The position numbers were made by a program, and so were the translations under genes. From assembly GCF_000245015.1 (NCBI RefSeq), contig NZ_JH600070.1, positions 3,976,780-4,040,779 on the forward strand: a stretch of DNA of 64,000 bases. Reading direction: 5' to 3'. The notes under the pieces are model-generated. The model was not told where the DNA came from. It did no database searches and saw only the letters and a list, made by a program, of their open reading frames with translations. This DNA comes from Beggiatoa alba B18LD (GTDB taxonomy: Bacteria; Pseudomonadota; Gammaproteobacteria; Beggiatoales; Beggiatoaceae). Below are positions 34,343 through 44,076 of this stretch, in pieces. Numbering within the stretch: the first letter of the stretch is position 1; each line of letters opens with the position of its first letter.

Positions 34343-34403
34343 CTGATTAACCTCTGCAATTGTCGTGATAAAGATAAACCAAATATTGTAACAAGAATTC
34401 AAC

Positions 34404-34446
34404 TTGACTTTTACGTCAAAGCGCATAAACTACACCGTACAGTTTA
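34404..34446 (+). promoter_or_regulatory. Promoter and TetR-type operator of the aldo-keto reductase
   Basis: -35 TTGACT (34404-34409), 16-bp spacer and -10 TAAACT (34426-34431). The -10 box is the left half of an imperfect 21-bp palindrome TAAACT-ACACCGTAC-AGTTTA (34426-34446). This position is ideal for repression by the divergently encoded TetR protein. Confidence 0.6.
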
Positions 34447-34468
34447 CATTTTCAAATGAGCGTCAATC

Positions 34469-35458
<990 letters not shown>

Positions 35459-35491
35459 TCTGGATGTTGCAATTTTTTTGAGCTAAAACTG

Positions 35492-35529
35492 AACCTAGCA
35501 GTTTTTTAGAAACCTGCTAGGTTTGATTT
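35492..35529. terminator. Bidirectional hairpin between convergent genes
   Basis: Stem AACCTAGCAG / CTGCTAGGTT (35492-35501 and 35514-35523), a degenerate relative of the family-B palindrome. It lies between the aldo-keto reductase and the minus-strand lipoprotein gene and could terminate both. Confidence 0.55.
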
Positions 35530-35535
35530 ATAAAC

Positions 35536-36241
35536 TCATTGACAAGTAAGTTGAAAATCCCAACCTGTACTATTATCTCCACGACATGCACCATTAACAG
35601 TAATAGTAACTAGTCCAGTTGCTGAGCTAAAGCCAAGAGGTTGACTTCTAGCACCAGAAGTACAACCTGTATTATAAAGTTGATAAGAGCCAGCTTTAAT
35701 ACTCAAAGCATCTGGCACATCATAAAAGTTGTATCCTATCCCTGTTATGGCTTTATTTCCAACAAAAACATTATAGGTAGAGTAGCCTCTACCCCCATTT
35801 TTAGAAATATTACAGTCAATATATTGTTCTTGACACGTAGCTTCTATTCCTTGATCGTTATCTATAAAATTAACTAGGGACTTCAATGCATTTTGAGTGA
35901 TAACTACAAAAACAGATAGCGGTAGTGTTTTTGAGAATGCACCAGCTAAATCTCCGAGGAAGTCTATTACCCCCGTAATTCTGTCTCTAACTACTTTATG
36001 TTTATTTGCACAATTATAACGGGCATCTTCTAATGAAGAAGCTTGTTTAAATGCAGAAAGAAGTTCCGTATCTTGGTTTAGCTGATGCAATTTCAACTCC
36101 GTCGTTGATTGAGATTGAGCGGTCACTTGAGAAGTAACTTGAGAACATGATATAAATCCACTTGTCTCTATTACATCCCCCCAACAGAGTAATCATAATT
36201 ATGAGTAAAAGAAGACTTTTGAATGGTTTATATAAGTACAT
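35536..36241 (-). pseudogene. Lipoprotein gene, apparently frameshifted at a G6 tract
   Basis: The upstream part begins at 36241 with a strong GAGGAG nine bases ahead and encodes a signal MYLYKPFKSLLLLIIMITLL followed by GGC. At a run of six Gs (36175-36180 on the plus strand as Cs) that frame diverges and stops near 36047. A second frame open from the G run to 35536 reads GDVIETSGFISCSQVTSQVT and then about 196 residues. Its tail has paired cysteines and Gly/Ser-rich beta-like sequence. Removing one G joins signal and body into one protein of about 235 aa. The body alone has only a GTG start at 36126 without a visible binding site. No family recognised; frameshift, phase variation or sequencing error are all possible. 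Confidence 0.6.
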
Positions 36242-36372
36242 ATAAATATTCTCCTCTATCGAAATTAATATTGAAAGCATTTGCCCGCTTTATCATGTGG
36301 GAACAAAGCTTGTGTAACGATAAAGAATAAGTCTATGTTTATGAAGCGACTTAAAGTCTATTTACCAACACT

Positions 36373-36765
36373 ATGAGAATAAAAATGCTACTCCATGAAA
36401 AAATTCAACTGATGCGCACACTCAAAGGATGGTCACAAGAGGAAATGGCTGAAAAATTATCTATGTCAGTCAGTGGGTATGCAAAAATAGAAAGAGGGGC
36501 AACAGATATTACAATGTCAAGACTTAAAAGTATTTCAGAAGTCTTAGGCGTTCAATTACAAGATTTATTTAGCCAAAGTGGAAAAGTATTAATTAACTTA
36601 GGTGAGATTCACGGATTAAATTACTCATACATTGATACTTGTAACATAACAGAATCTGAAAAAGAGTTAGCACATAAAATAGAAAGTTTAGAACTAATAG
36701 TTAAACAACAAACCAAAGAAATTGATTATTTAAAAAATATCATTGAATTAATGAAAAGCAAATAA
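36373..36765 (+). CDS. XRE-family transcriptional regulator with coiled-coil tail
   Basis: 130 aa (126 if ATG 36385 is used). An N-terminal helix-turn-helix (IQLMRTLKGWSQEEMAEKL, SVSGYAKIERGATDITMSRL) is followed by a C-terminal helix of heptad character (ELAHKIESLELIVKQQTKEI). The tail probably dimerises. It is divergent from the damaged lipoprotein gene and lies 16 bp upstream of the antitoxin/PIN pair, so it may regulate either. Composition is markedly AT-rich compared with neighbours, as for the whole 35.5-38.9 kb block. Confidence 0.88.
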   Translation: MRIKMLLHEKIQLMRTLKGWSQEEMAEKLSMSVSGYAKIERGATDITMSRLKSISEVLGVQLQDLFSQSGKVLINLGEIHGLNYSYIDTCNITESEKELAHKIESLELIVKQQTKEIDYLKNIIELMKSK

Positions 36766-36781
36766 ACTAAGGATTGATATC

Positions 36782-37003
36782 ATGATGATAGAAGCCGTTG
36801 TTGATGAACAAGGCGTATTAATTGCGCATTTACCCCCCTATCTAAAGGGTAAAAAGATATTGCTTTCTGTAAGACCATTATTAGAAACAGAATCGAATGT
36901 GATAACTATTTTAGATGTCTTTACAGAGGCAGATAAATTAGATATCCCTCGCTATACACAAACGGAGATTTTAGAATCATTACAAATGATTAAAGGGCAA
37001 TAA
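36782..37003 (+). CDS. Putative antitoxin partnered with a PIN toxin
   Basis: 73-aa protein with an N-terminal short beta region (MMIEAVVDEQGVLIAHLPPY) resembling AbrB/SpoVT-like or related small antitoxins, and a charged C-terminal helix (YTQTEILESLQMIKGQ). A good GGA-containing binding site (AAGGATTG) precedes ATG. Its stop is two bases before the PIN-domain gene, the canonical antitoxin-toxin spacing. The antitoxin family is not firmly identified; the role is inferred from context. Confidence 0.72.
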   Translation: MMIEAVVDEQGVLIAHLPPYLKGKKILLSVRPLLETESNVITILDVFTEADKLDIPRYTQTEILESLQMIKGQ

Positions 37004-37005
37004 TA

Positions 37006-37407
37006 ATGAAGTTAGCTTATGTAGATTCGTCTGTTTGGATAACACGTGTAGAAGGTTTATCAACGTATCGCAACACTTTGGATGATACATTACTGCAATT
37101 ATTACAGAGTGGTTGGCAACTTTGTATTTCAGACGTTGTTATGTTAGAAGTCTTAGCAAAGCCTTATAAACAAAATCAAACAGAATTAATTAGTATTTAT
37201 CATAAAATATTTAGCCATACTAAGCACTTAAAAACTCCTACAGATATATTTACCGATGCTTTATTAATTGTTCAATTAGAGCAATTAAATGCACTAGATG
37301 CGGTACATGTTGCATTAGCTCGGCATCATCATTGTCAAGCTTTTATTTCAACGGACAAACACTTACGTACTTTAAAAACAATTCAATCCATATGGGTTAA
37401 ATTATAA
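37006..37407 (+). CDS. PIN-domain ribonuclease toxin (VapC-like)
   Basis: 133 aa. The four acidic PIN positions are present: D7 in YVDSSVW, E48 in VMLEVLAKP, D98 in ALDAVHVALA and D117 in ISTDKHL. VapC-type PIN proteins cleave tRNA or rRNA when released from their antitoxin. It is coupled to the small upstream gene (AAAGGG binding site within the antitoxin's last codons). Convergent with hipB, 43 bp apart. Activity is inferred from residue conservation. Confidence 0.87.
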   Translation: MKLAYVDSSVWITRVEGLSTYRNTLDDTLLQLLQSGWQLCISDVVMLEVLAKPYKQNQTELISIYHKIFSHTKHLKTPTDIFTDALLIVQLEQLNALDAVHVALARHHHCQAFISTDKHLRTLKTIQSIWVKL

Positions 37408-37449
37408 GTCTTCATCGTATTTTACGCTTTATTCATTTCACCAGCCCCT

Positions 37450-37686
37450 TTATAGCTCATCCAACGTTGGTAAACCAAACCCCTGATTTGATGTAAATTC
37501 AATTTCATAACCCAAATTAAAAAGTATTAAATCTAACGTTTTAATAGAAGTATTGCCTAACTCTCCTCTTTCTACTTTTCCTAAAGTAACCCTACTGATA
37601 CCACAGCGCGTCGATAATTGTTCTTGGGTTAAGCGTTTATCCTTTCTTAATTTTTTAATTTTATTTCCAATTTCGTATAATTTCAT
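37450..37686 (-). CDS. HipB-like XRE antitoxin
   Basis: 78 aa from ATG 37686, which has AAGGA eight bases upstream. Helix-turn-helix IGNKIKKLRKDKRLTQEQLS then TRCGISRVTLGKVERGELGN. The C-terminal GFGLPTLDEL resembles the tail of many HipA-associated XRE antitoxins. Its first 26 bases overlap the 3' end of hipA, so it is translated after the toxin; in E. coli hipBA the antitoxin comes first. Confidence 0.87.
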   Translation of the reverse strand: MKLYEIGNKIKKLRKDKRLTQEQLSTRCGISRVTLGKVERGELGNTSIKTLDLILFNLGYEIEFTSNQGFGLPTLDEL

Positions 37687-38869
37687 TTGGAATATCCTTG
37701 TAACTTTTTTCATCTAAAGATAACACCCAACTATCAAGCATTATTCGTCCTATTTTTTCAAAATCCTTATTTTTTAAAATATATGTTTGCAGCATAGCGA
37801 TACTATTTTTTACAGCATTAATACATTCTTCATAAATACTTAATGCCTCACTTTCTTTTAAATAACAGCTTTGTAATCCAAATTTGATTAGCTCTTTTTT
37901 ACCAAACCAGATTTTTTTGCCAAACATCGTTAAAGCGGGTTTATCACTATGAAAATAAGCAACTGTATTAACTACGTCATAAGCAGGTGAAAACCATATT
38001 TTTGAGAAATCTGTATTATATAGTACCCCAAAATTTTTAAGATGCGCATCTCCATTTTTAAGTAAAAAATTCATAATGATAACTTTATAAAAATATTCCA
38101 TATCTTTTAATTTATTTGTTGATATTGCATATATCGTTTTTGCAACCAATTCATAACTACCACTATATTTTTCATCTTTATTTTTGCCAAGTAGTGTTAA
38201 AACTTCTTCAAATCCCCAAAAAGTATCTGTTTCTTTATCATAATTAAACCGTTCAACTAATAAAAATTTATTATTTTCAGATAATTTAATATTTGGTATT
38301 TTCACCCCTGTTTTTTCTATGGCTTTTAAGCAAAAGTACTCATTAAGTGCAAGTTGTGGATATTCTTCTCCCCAAGCTTTTATAATGTACTCTTTTGAGG
38401 CAATACTCTCTTTTTCTTTTAAAAGAGCCAGTGATTTTGGTTGAACACCAGAAATAGCATTTTTATCTAAAAAAGTAGTGATAATTTTTATAAAAGTATC
38501 GTGAGTATCATTTTTTAATATTTCATCTAAATCAAATGAAATAAAAGATTTTTTTAATACTTCACTTTCGTAGGATAGTCTTCCTTGAATGTTTGAACAA
38601 ATGTGAGAAAAAATCAAGAATTCGTCAATATATCCATATTTTTTTGCCAAATATTTTTTAAATATTTCAAATAAATACCCTTCTGGCATATTCATATCAA
38701 AAATTGGATGTAATTTATAATCCCTGATATATGAGGAATTTTTATAAGGCATGATTAATGATATAGGCTTCCCTTCAACGGTATAGTTAAAACCATATTG
38801 ATTTTTCTTAGACTCAAAAAAAAGTTTTCCTACTTCTTCATTATCCACTTTCACTTTTATGTCTTTCAT
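37661..38869 (-). CDS. HipA-like serine/threonine kinase toxin
   Basis: 402 aa from ATG 38869. HipA hallmarks in order: N-subdomain VDNEEVGKLFFE and MNMPEGYLFEIF, the P-loop-like ISGVQPKSLALL, ATP lysine in EYIIKAW, LLVERFNYD, catalytic aspartate in NGDAHLKNFGVLY and Mg-binding aspartate in SPAYDVVNT. E. coli HipA phosphorylates glutamyl-tRNA synthetase to induce persistence; substrate here unknown. It lies first in its operon, ahead of hipB. An AT-rich palindrome starts 13 bp upstream, the presumed operator. Confidence 0.9.
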   Translation of the reverse strand: MKDIKVKVDNEEVGKLFFESKKNQYGFNYTVEGKPISLIMPYKNSSYIRDYKLHPIFDMNMPEGYLFEIFKKYLAKKYGYIDEFLIFSHICSNIQGRLSYESEVLKKSFISFDLDEILKNDTHDTFIKIITTFLDKNAISGVQPKSLALLKEKESIASKEYIIKAWGEEYPQLALNEYFCLKAIEKTGVKIPNIKLSENNKFLLVERFNYDKETDTFWGFEEVLTLLGKNKDEKYSGSYELVAKTIYAISTNKLKDMEYFYKVIIMNFLLKNGDAHLKNFGVLYNTDFSKIWFSPAYDVVNTVAYFHSDKPALTMFGKKIWFGKKELIKFGLQSCYLKESEALSIYEECINAVKNSIAMLQTYILKNKDFEKIGRIMLDSWVLSLDEKSYKDIPNEIIRNWK

Positions 38870-38881
38870 CAAATATGCTCT

Positions 38882-38945
38882 AAATGATAAATTTACTTAT
38901 CATTAAATGATTTTTCTGTAAAAATGTAAAGTAAATTTATCATTT
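38882..38945. promoter_or_regulatory. Palindromic operator pair upstream of hipA
   Basis: AAATGATAAATTTACTT (38882-38898) is repeated in inverse orientation as AAGTAAATTTATCATTT (38929-38945). The first copy is also half of a local palindrome, AATGATAA-N6-TTATCATT (38883-38904). It lies between divergent hipA and polA, the expected place for HipB binding and autorepression. Confidence 0.65.
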
Positions 38946-39039
38946 CAAGAGATAGTATTTTTTAACAGAAATATCACTGTTTTTACTTCTCCCTTATACT
39001 TTAGAACACCTTTTAAAAAATCTACCGCTTGTGATAACG

Positions 39040-41781
39040 ATGACAACCGCAAATACACTCTACCTTGTTGATGGTTCTTCTTATTTATACCGTGCTTTCC
39101 ATGCAATGCCTTCTTTAAGTAACGCAGAGGGAACGCCAACAGGGGCAGTTTACGGGGTCACGAATATGTTGCGGAATTTGTTGAAAGAGTATCAACCGAC
39201 TCATGCCGCCGTGATTTTTGACGCAAAAGGGGAAACTTTTCGCCATCAATTATCAGCGGATTACAAAGCAACTCGCCCACCAATGCCACCCGAGTTAGCA
39301 GAGCAAATCCCCGTGATTCACGAGATTGTGCAAGCAATGGGCTTTCCTTTGTTATCCGTTTCTGGGGTAGAGGCGGATGATGTGATTGGTACGTTAGCGC
39401 GACAAGCGGAACAAGCAGGGATGTCGGTTATTATCTTTACAGGCGATAAAGATTTAGCGCAGTTAGTCAATGCACAAATTACACTTGTTAATACAATGAA
39501 TAATTCCCGTTTAGACCCACAGGGCGTTAAGGATAAATTTGGGGTGACACCGACACAGATTGTCGATTTTTTAAGTTTGGTAGGGGATAAGGTTGATAAT
39601 GTGCGGGGGGTGGATAAGGTTGGGGAAAAAACCGCCGCGAAGTGGTTAGCGCAATATCACTCTTTAGATAGTATTGTCGCTAATGCTTCGGAAATTAAGG
39701 GGAAAGTTGGGGAAAATTTGCGGGCAGCGTTAAGTTATTTACCCTTAACACGGGAGTTAGTCACGATTTGCTGTGATGTGCCCTTAAGTGAAACGCCGTT
39801 AAGTTTAACCCTCGCAACCCGCAACGATGCTCGCTTGCATGAGCTGTATCAAACTTTAGAATTTAAATCATGGTTGCGCGATTTGTCGACCGCGACAGAA
39901 TTAACAACAACTAGCAAAAAGACTTATAAAACTGTTACGCCAGAACCTGCAGAACCAATACAAGCGATTGAGCGAAATCCACAATATACGTGCATTTTAA
40001 CGGAAGATGCCTTGCAAGCGTGGTTAAGCCGTTTAGCCGAAGCGACATTAATCGCTTTTGATACAGAAACGGATGGCTTAGATTATTTACAATCACAATT
40101 AGTCGGCTTGTCGTTTGCCTTGCAAGCAGATGAGGCGATTTATATTCCTGTTGCCCATGATTATATGGGCGCACCTGCACAATTAAGCCGTGAACGTGTG
40201 TTGCAATTGTGTAAGCCGATTTTAGAAAATCCAAAGATTGGAAAAATTGGGCAAAATATTAAATTCGACGCACATATCTTGGCAAATCATGGGATTCAGT
40301 TACAAGGGATTGCCTACGATAGTTTGCTGGAATCTTATATTTTAGACAGTACCCGCCCGCATGATATGGATTCGTTAGCCCTTGCTCATTTACAGATTAA
40401 AACTACGACTTTTGAAGAAGTTGCGGGGAAAGGGGCAAAACAATTGTTGTTTAGCCAAGTGGCTTTAGACGTAGCAACGGATTATGCGGCAGAAGATGCA
40501 GACGTAACATGGCAATTACACCGCAAATTGTGGGCAGACTTGCAAACAACGCCAAGTTTACAAACGATTTTTACTGAGATTGAAATGCCATTAATTCCCG
40601 TTTTGTTGACGATGGAACGAAATGGCGTAATGATTGATGCAGATAAACTCTATAATCAAAGCAATGAGTTAGCCAGTCAGTTACAAGCATTAGAATTACA
40701 AGCCCATGAACAGGCGGGCATGGTGTTTAATTTAAATTCGCCCAAACAGTTACAGACAATTTTATTTGAAAAATTCAATTTGCCCGTATTAGAAAAAACG
40801 CCAAAAGGTCAACCCTCGACGGCGGAATCTGTCTTGCAAGAGTTAGCAAATAATTACCCTTTACCTGCGCTGATTATGTCGCATCGCACTTTGAGCAAAC
40901 TTAAATCAACCTATACCGATGCATTACCGCAACAGATTAAAGCGAAAACGGGGCGCGTGCATACCTCTTATCAGCAAGCCGTAACGACAACGGGTCGCTT
41001 GTCATCCACAGAACCCAATTTACAAAATATTCCGATTCGCACCCCTGAAGGTCGACGGATTCGTCAAGCATTTATCGCCCCCAAAGGCTTTAAAATCATT
41101 GCAGCGGATTATTCTCAAATTGAATTACGCATCATGGCGCATTTATCACAAGATGCAGGCTTATTAAAAGCCTTTAGTTTGGGCGAAGATATTCACCGCG
41201 CTACAGCATCCGAAGTGTTTGGCGTACCGTTAACGGAAGTCAGTGCGACACAACGGCGCAATGCAAAAGCGATTAATTTCGGACTGATTTACGGCATGTC
41301 AGCCTTTGGCTTAGGCAAACAGTTAGATATTGGACGCACCGAAGCACAAGGCTACATCGATGCCTATTTTACCCGCTATCCTGACGTTAAACGCTATATG
41401 AATGATATTCAACAACAAGCGCATGAGTTAGGCTATGTAGAAACAGTATTTGGTCGACGTTTATATCTACCTGAAATCAATGCACGTAACCATCAACGCC
41501 GCCAATATGCCGAACGAACCGCGATTAATGCGCCGATGCAAGGCACTGCCGCCGATATTATTAAAAAAGCGATGATAGTCTTGCATCAATGGACGCAAGA
41601 AAATACGTCAAAAATTAAAATGATTATGCAAGTTCATGACGAATTAGTCTTTGAAGTAGCTGATGATTTTATCGACATAGCGCGTGAAAAAATTCAGCAG
41701 TTAATGACTTCCGTTGCTGATTTACGAGTGCCATTAATAGTCGATGTCGGTGTTGGTAACAATTGGGACGAAGCGCACTAA
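39040..41781 (+). CDS. polA: DNA polymerase I
   Basis: 913 aa from ATG 39040 (a GTG at 39031 is an alternative). Domains in order: 5' nuclease (1-290; LYLVDGSSYLYRAFHAMP, GVEADDVIGTLA, FTGDKDLAQLV), 3'-5' exonuclease (about 315-510) with active residues in AFDTETDGLD and DYAAEDADVTW, and the polymerase with motif A ADYSQIELRIMAHLS, motif B RRNAKAINFGLIYG and motif C MQVHDELVFEV. All catalytic residues appear present, so it should proofread. It fills gaps and removes Okazaki primers. The hipA operator region lies immediately upstream. Confidence 0.97.
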   Translation: MTTANTLYLVDGSSYLYRAFHAMPSLSNAEGTPTGAVYGVTNMLRNLLKEYQPTHAAVIFDAKGETFRHQLSADYKATRPPMPPELAEQIPVIHEIVQAMGFPLLSVSGVEADDVIGTLARQAEQAGMSVIIFTGDKDLAQLVNAQITLVNTMNNSRLDPQGVKDKFGVTPTQIVDFLSLVGDKVDNVRGVDKVGEKTAAKWLAQYHSLDSIVANASEIKGKVGENLRAALSYLPLTRELVTICCDVPLSETPLSLTLATRNDARLHELYQTLEFKSWLRDLSTATELTTTSKKTYKTVTPEPAEPIQAIERNPQYTCILTEDALQAWLSRLAEATLIAFDTETDGLDYLQSQLVGLSFALQADEAIYIPVAHDYMGAPAQLSRERVLQLCKPILENPKIGKIGQNIKFDAHILANHGIQLQGIAYDSLLESYILDSTRPHDMDSLALAHLQIKTTTFEEVAGKGAKQLLFSQVALDVATDYAAEDADVTWQLHRKLWADLQTTPSLQTIFTEIEMPLIPVLLTMERNGVMIDADKLYNQSNELASQLQALELQAHEQAGMVFNLNSPKQLQTILFEKFNLPVLEKTPKGQPSTAESVLQELANNYPLPALIMSHRTLSKLKSTYTDALPQQIKAKTGRVHTSYQQAVTTTGRLSSTEPNLQNIPIRTPEGRRIRQAFIAPKGFKIIAADYSQIELRIMAHLSQDAGLLKAFSLGEDIHRATASEVFGVPLTEVSATQRRNAKAINFGLIYGMSAFGLGKQLDIGRTEAQGYIDAYFTRYPDVKRYMNDIQQQAHELGYVETVFGRRLYLPEINARNHQRRQYAERTAINAPMQGTAADIIKKAMIVLHQWTQENTSKIKMIMQVHDELVFEVADDFIDIAREKIQQLMTSVADLRVPLIVDVGVGNNWDEAH

Positions 41782-41798
41782 AGAGTCGAGAAACCAAG

Positions 41799-42830
41799 AT
41801 GCAAACCCTTCATGACCGAGGCTACAAAAAGCTCTTTTCCAATAAAACCTTTTTCCGCCAACTCCTACAAACCTTCGTCCCAGAACCTTGGGTTCAAGAA
41901 ATTGACTTTGAAACCGCTGAACGTCTCGATAAATCTTTCATCTCTGAACACTACAAAGAAACCGAAAGCGATTTAATTTACAAAGTTAAATTTAAAGAAC
42001 AAGAAGCCTATATTTATGTGCTACTAGAATTTCAATCATCCGTTGTATGGTTCATGGCGTTGCGCGTTCTACACTACCTCTGTAGCTTCTGGTTAGACTA
42101 TGCGGAAACCCGTCCTAAAGTAAAAAAACTCCCACCGATTTTTCCTGTTGTTTTATATAACGGTGAAGAAAAATGGACGAAACCCACCCGATTACGAGAG
42201 ATTTTAGAAGAACCCGACTTATTAAAAGGCTACACCCCTGACTTTCGCTTTTTCAAAATCGCTGAAAATGAATACAGTCAAGAACAACTGTTACAAATTA
42301 AAAATCTGGTTTCAACGCTATTCCTCGCAGAAACCTACCCCAACGATATAGAACTACTCATTACACAAGTACTAAACTTATTTGAAACTGAACAACAAGA
42401 AGGCGTTTCGTTATTAGCCAATTGGTTTGCACAATTAATGCTACACGGACGACGTTCAGCAGAAGACTACCAAAGTTTAGAACAGGTCTATCACGATAAA
42501 TATGAGGCAAAAGCCATGTTAGATAATGCGATTCAACAAATACGGCAACAGGAAAGAGCTGTAGGCAGAGCCGAAGGTAAAGCTGAAGGACTGGAAGAAG
42601 GGATTTTCAAGGGGAGAGTGGAAGGTAAAGCAGAAGGTAAAGCAGAAGGTAAAGCGGAAGGCAAAGCCGAAGCCTTAATCGTGTTGTTAGAAAACCGTTT
42701 CTCGCCCTTGATGACGGAAGAAAAAGAACGCCTGTTTCAACTCAGCGATGAGAAATTAATAGCTTTACTGGTCAAATTCTACAGCATTGAGAATATCAGC
42801 GCATTTTGGCAGGAAATTGAAACTCATTAA
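41799..42830 (+). CDS. Rpn-family recombination-promoting nuclease
   Basis: 343 aa. The start MQTLHDRGYKKLFSNKTFFR matches Rpn/PD-(D/E)XK transposase-like proteins; an upstream frame overlapping polA is not used. Probable catalytic residues are D58 (ESDLIYKV), E77 and Q79 (VLLEFQS). The C-terminal quarter has four perfect or near-perfect EGKA repeats encoded by 12-bp units, then a helical LIVLLENRFSPL region. Rpn proteins promote RecA-independent recombination and vary in repeat number. It lies 17 bp after polA but with different repeats and may be an independent insertion. Confidence 0.88.
   Translation: MQTLHDRGYKKLFSNKTFFRQLLQTFVPEPWVQEIDFETAERLDKSFISEHYKETESDLIYKVKFKEQEAYIYVLLEFQSSVVWFMALRVLHYLCSFWLDYAETRPKVKKLPPIFPVVLYNGEEKWTKPTRLREILEEPDLLKGYTPDFRFFKIAENEYSQEQLLQIKNLVSTLFLAETYPNDIELLITQVLNLFETEQQEGVSLLANWFAQLMLHGRRSAEDYQSLEQVYHDKYEAKAMLDNAIQQIRQQERAVGRAEGKAEGLEEGIFKGRVEGKAEGKAEGKAEGKAEALIVLLENRFSPLMTEEKERLFQLSDEKLIALLVKFYSIENISAFWQEIETH
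42621..42668 (+). repeat. 12-bp tandem repeat within the Rpn gene
   Basis: Four units of GAAGGTAAAGCA-type sequence (42621-42632, 42633-42644, 42645-42656, 42657-42668; the last two with one or two changes) encode EGKA. The unit is in frame, so copy-number change keeps the reading frame. Confidence 0.9.
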
Positions 42831-42984
42831 GTAATTTCTTTTTTATGAGTACATGCGATAAATTTATCATAAAAATAATGAATTAGTTATCAAAGCTCAC
42901 CTTTTACTTAAAAAAGTACCTTCTACTGTTTAGATTTGTTAAGATAAACAAATTTCTATTTGTCCTATAAGATGTTGTAAGATT

Positions 42985-43917
42985 ATGAGTTCTTTACCAC
43001 CGATTGTCATTGAGCCATCAACTGAACGTTTAATTGTCATGTCATTTGTGGCAATGCTTTTTCATTTATTCCTGCTCTATGCGGTGAGTTTTTCTGTGCC
43101 TAAAAGTCAGTCGACTTTGCGTAATCACATTATGGATGTGGTTTTAGTGCAGAAAAGTATGGAAAAAGCTCCCGCTGATGCTAAATTTTTAGCGCAAGCG
43201 AATCAGCAGGGGGGGGGCGCGGAAGAGGATGCGCAGCACCGACCTTCTACGCCAACGGTCGCCCCATTTCCTGATGAGATAGCGCGTTTAGTTGTTACGC
43301 CACCAGAGCAGCAAATTGCAGCCAGTGCAGTGCCTGAACCTGATTTAAAAGTTTTAACAGGTCATGTACCTTCCGCATTCAGTGTGCCCGATACGCAACG
43401 GATTAACCCGCCTGAAGAGGCTTCAGAATTAAATGGAGACGCGCTAGAAACGACTGTTTTATCGCCTGATGTGCCAAATACTCTGTTAATTATGAATGTC
43501 CGTGCTTCTTTAGCCAGTTTACAGGCGGAGTTAGATAAGAAAATCGAGAATTATGCGAAAAACCCGCGTAAAACGTTTATTGGTGCAAGCACTCGTGAGT
43601 ATAAGTATGCGAGTTATATGGATACGTGGCGGTTACGAGTTGAACGAATTGGCAAGGATAATTATCCATTAGAGGCGAAGGTGCAGGGAGTGTCAGGAAG
43701 TCTGATTTTAGAGGTTGCGATTAATAAAGACGGCACAATTAATGATGTCAAGATTCGTAAATCTTCAGGTCATGTGGTGTTAGATGATGCTGCCTTAAGA
43801 ATCGTACATTTATCGTCTCCCTTTGCACCATTGCCTGAAGAAATTCGCAAGGATACAGATATTTTATATATTACACGTACTTGGGAATTTTTAAATAATG
43901 GATTAAACACACATTAA
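42985..43917 (+). CDS. TonB-family energy transducer
   Basis: 310-aa protein with an N-terminal membrane anchor (about 16-37, IVMSFVAMLFHLFLLYAVSF), a Pro/Gln/Glu-rich periplasmic linker and a TonB C-terminal domain (about 208-305) with YPLEAKVQGVSGSLILEVAI and VLDDAALRIVHLSSPFAPLP. It transmits proton-motive force to outer-membrane receptors. TonB-like genes commonly precede yqgE and ruvX in Pseudomonas-type order, as seen here. No exbB/exbD is adjacent. Confidence 0.93.
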   Translation: MSSLPPIVIEPSTERLIVMSFVAMLFHLFLLYAVSFSVPKSQSTLRNHIMDVVLVQKSMEKAPADAKFLAQANQQGGGAEEDAQHRPSTPTVAPFPDEIARLVVTPPEQQIAASAVPEPDLKVLTGHVPSAFSVPDTQRINPPEEASELNGDALETTVLSPDVPNTLLIMNVRASLASLQAELDKKIENYAKNPRKTFIGASTREYKYASYMDTWRLRVERIGKDNYPLEAKVQGVSGSLILEVAINKDGTINDVKIRKSSGHVVLDDAALRIVHLSSPFAPLPEEIRKDTDILYITRTWEFLNNGLNTH

Positions 43918-44076
43918 ACGGCTAAAAATGAGAGAATAATGTAAACAGCATAGACAATGGATGTCTTGGGTATTTGTTTGCGTCATTATCGTAAATCAAT
44001 AAATACTCTTGCTTATGCTGTGTGCTTGTTTTTAGATTAAAATCTATTGACTTTTACCTGTAATGGATGCGACACA

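Noticed and set aside
42621-42668. Possible minisatellite or CRISPR-like repeat
   Set aside because: The 12-bp units are coding, in frame and contiguous, without spacers.
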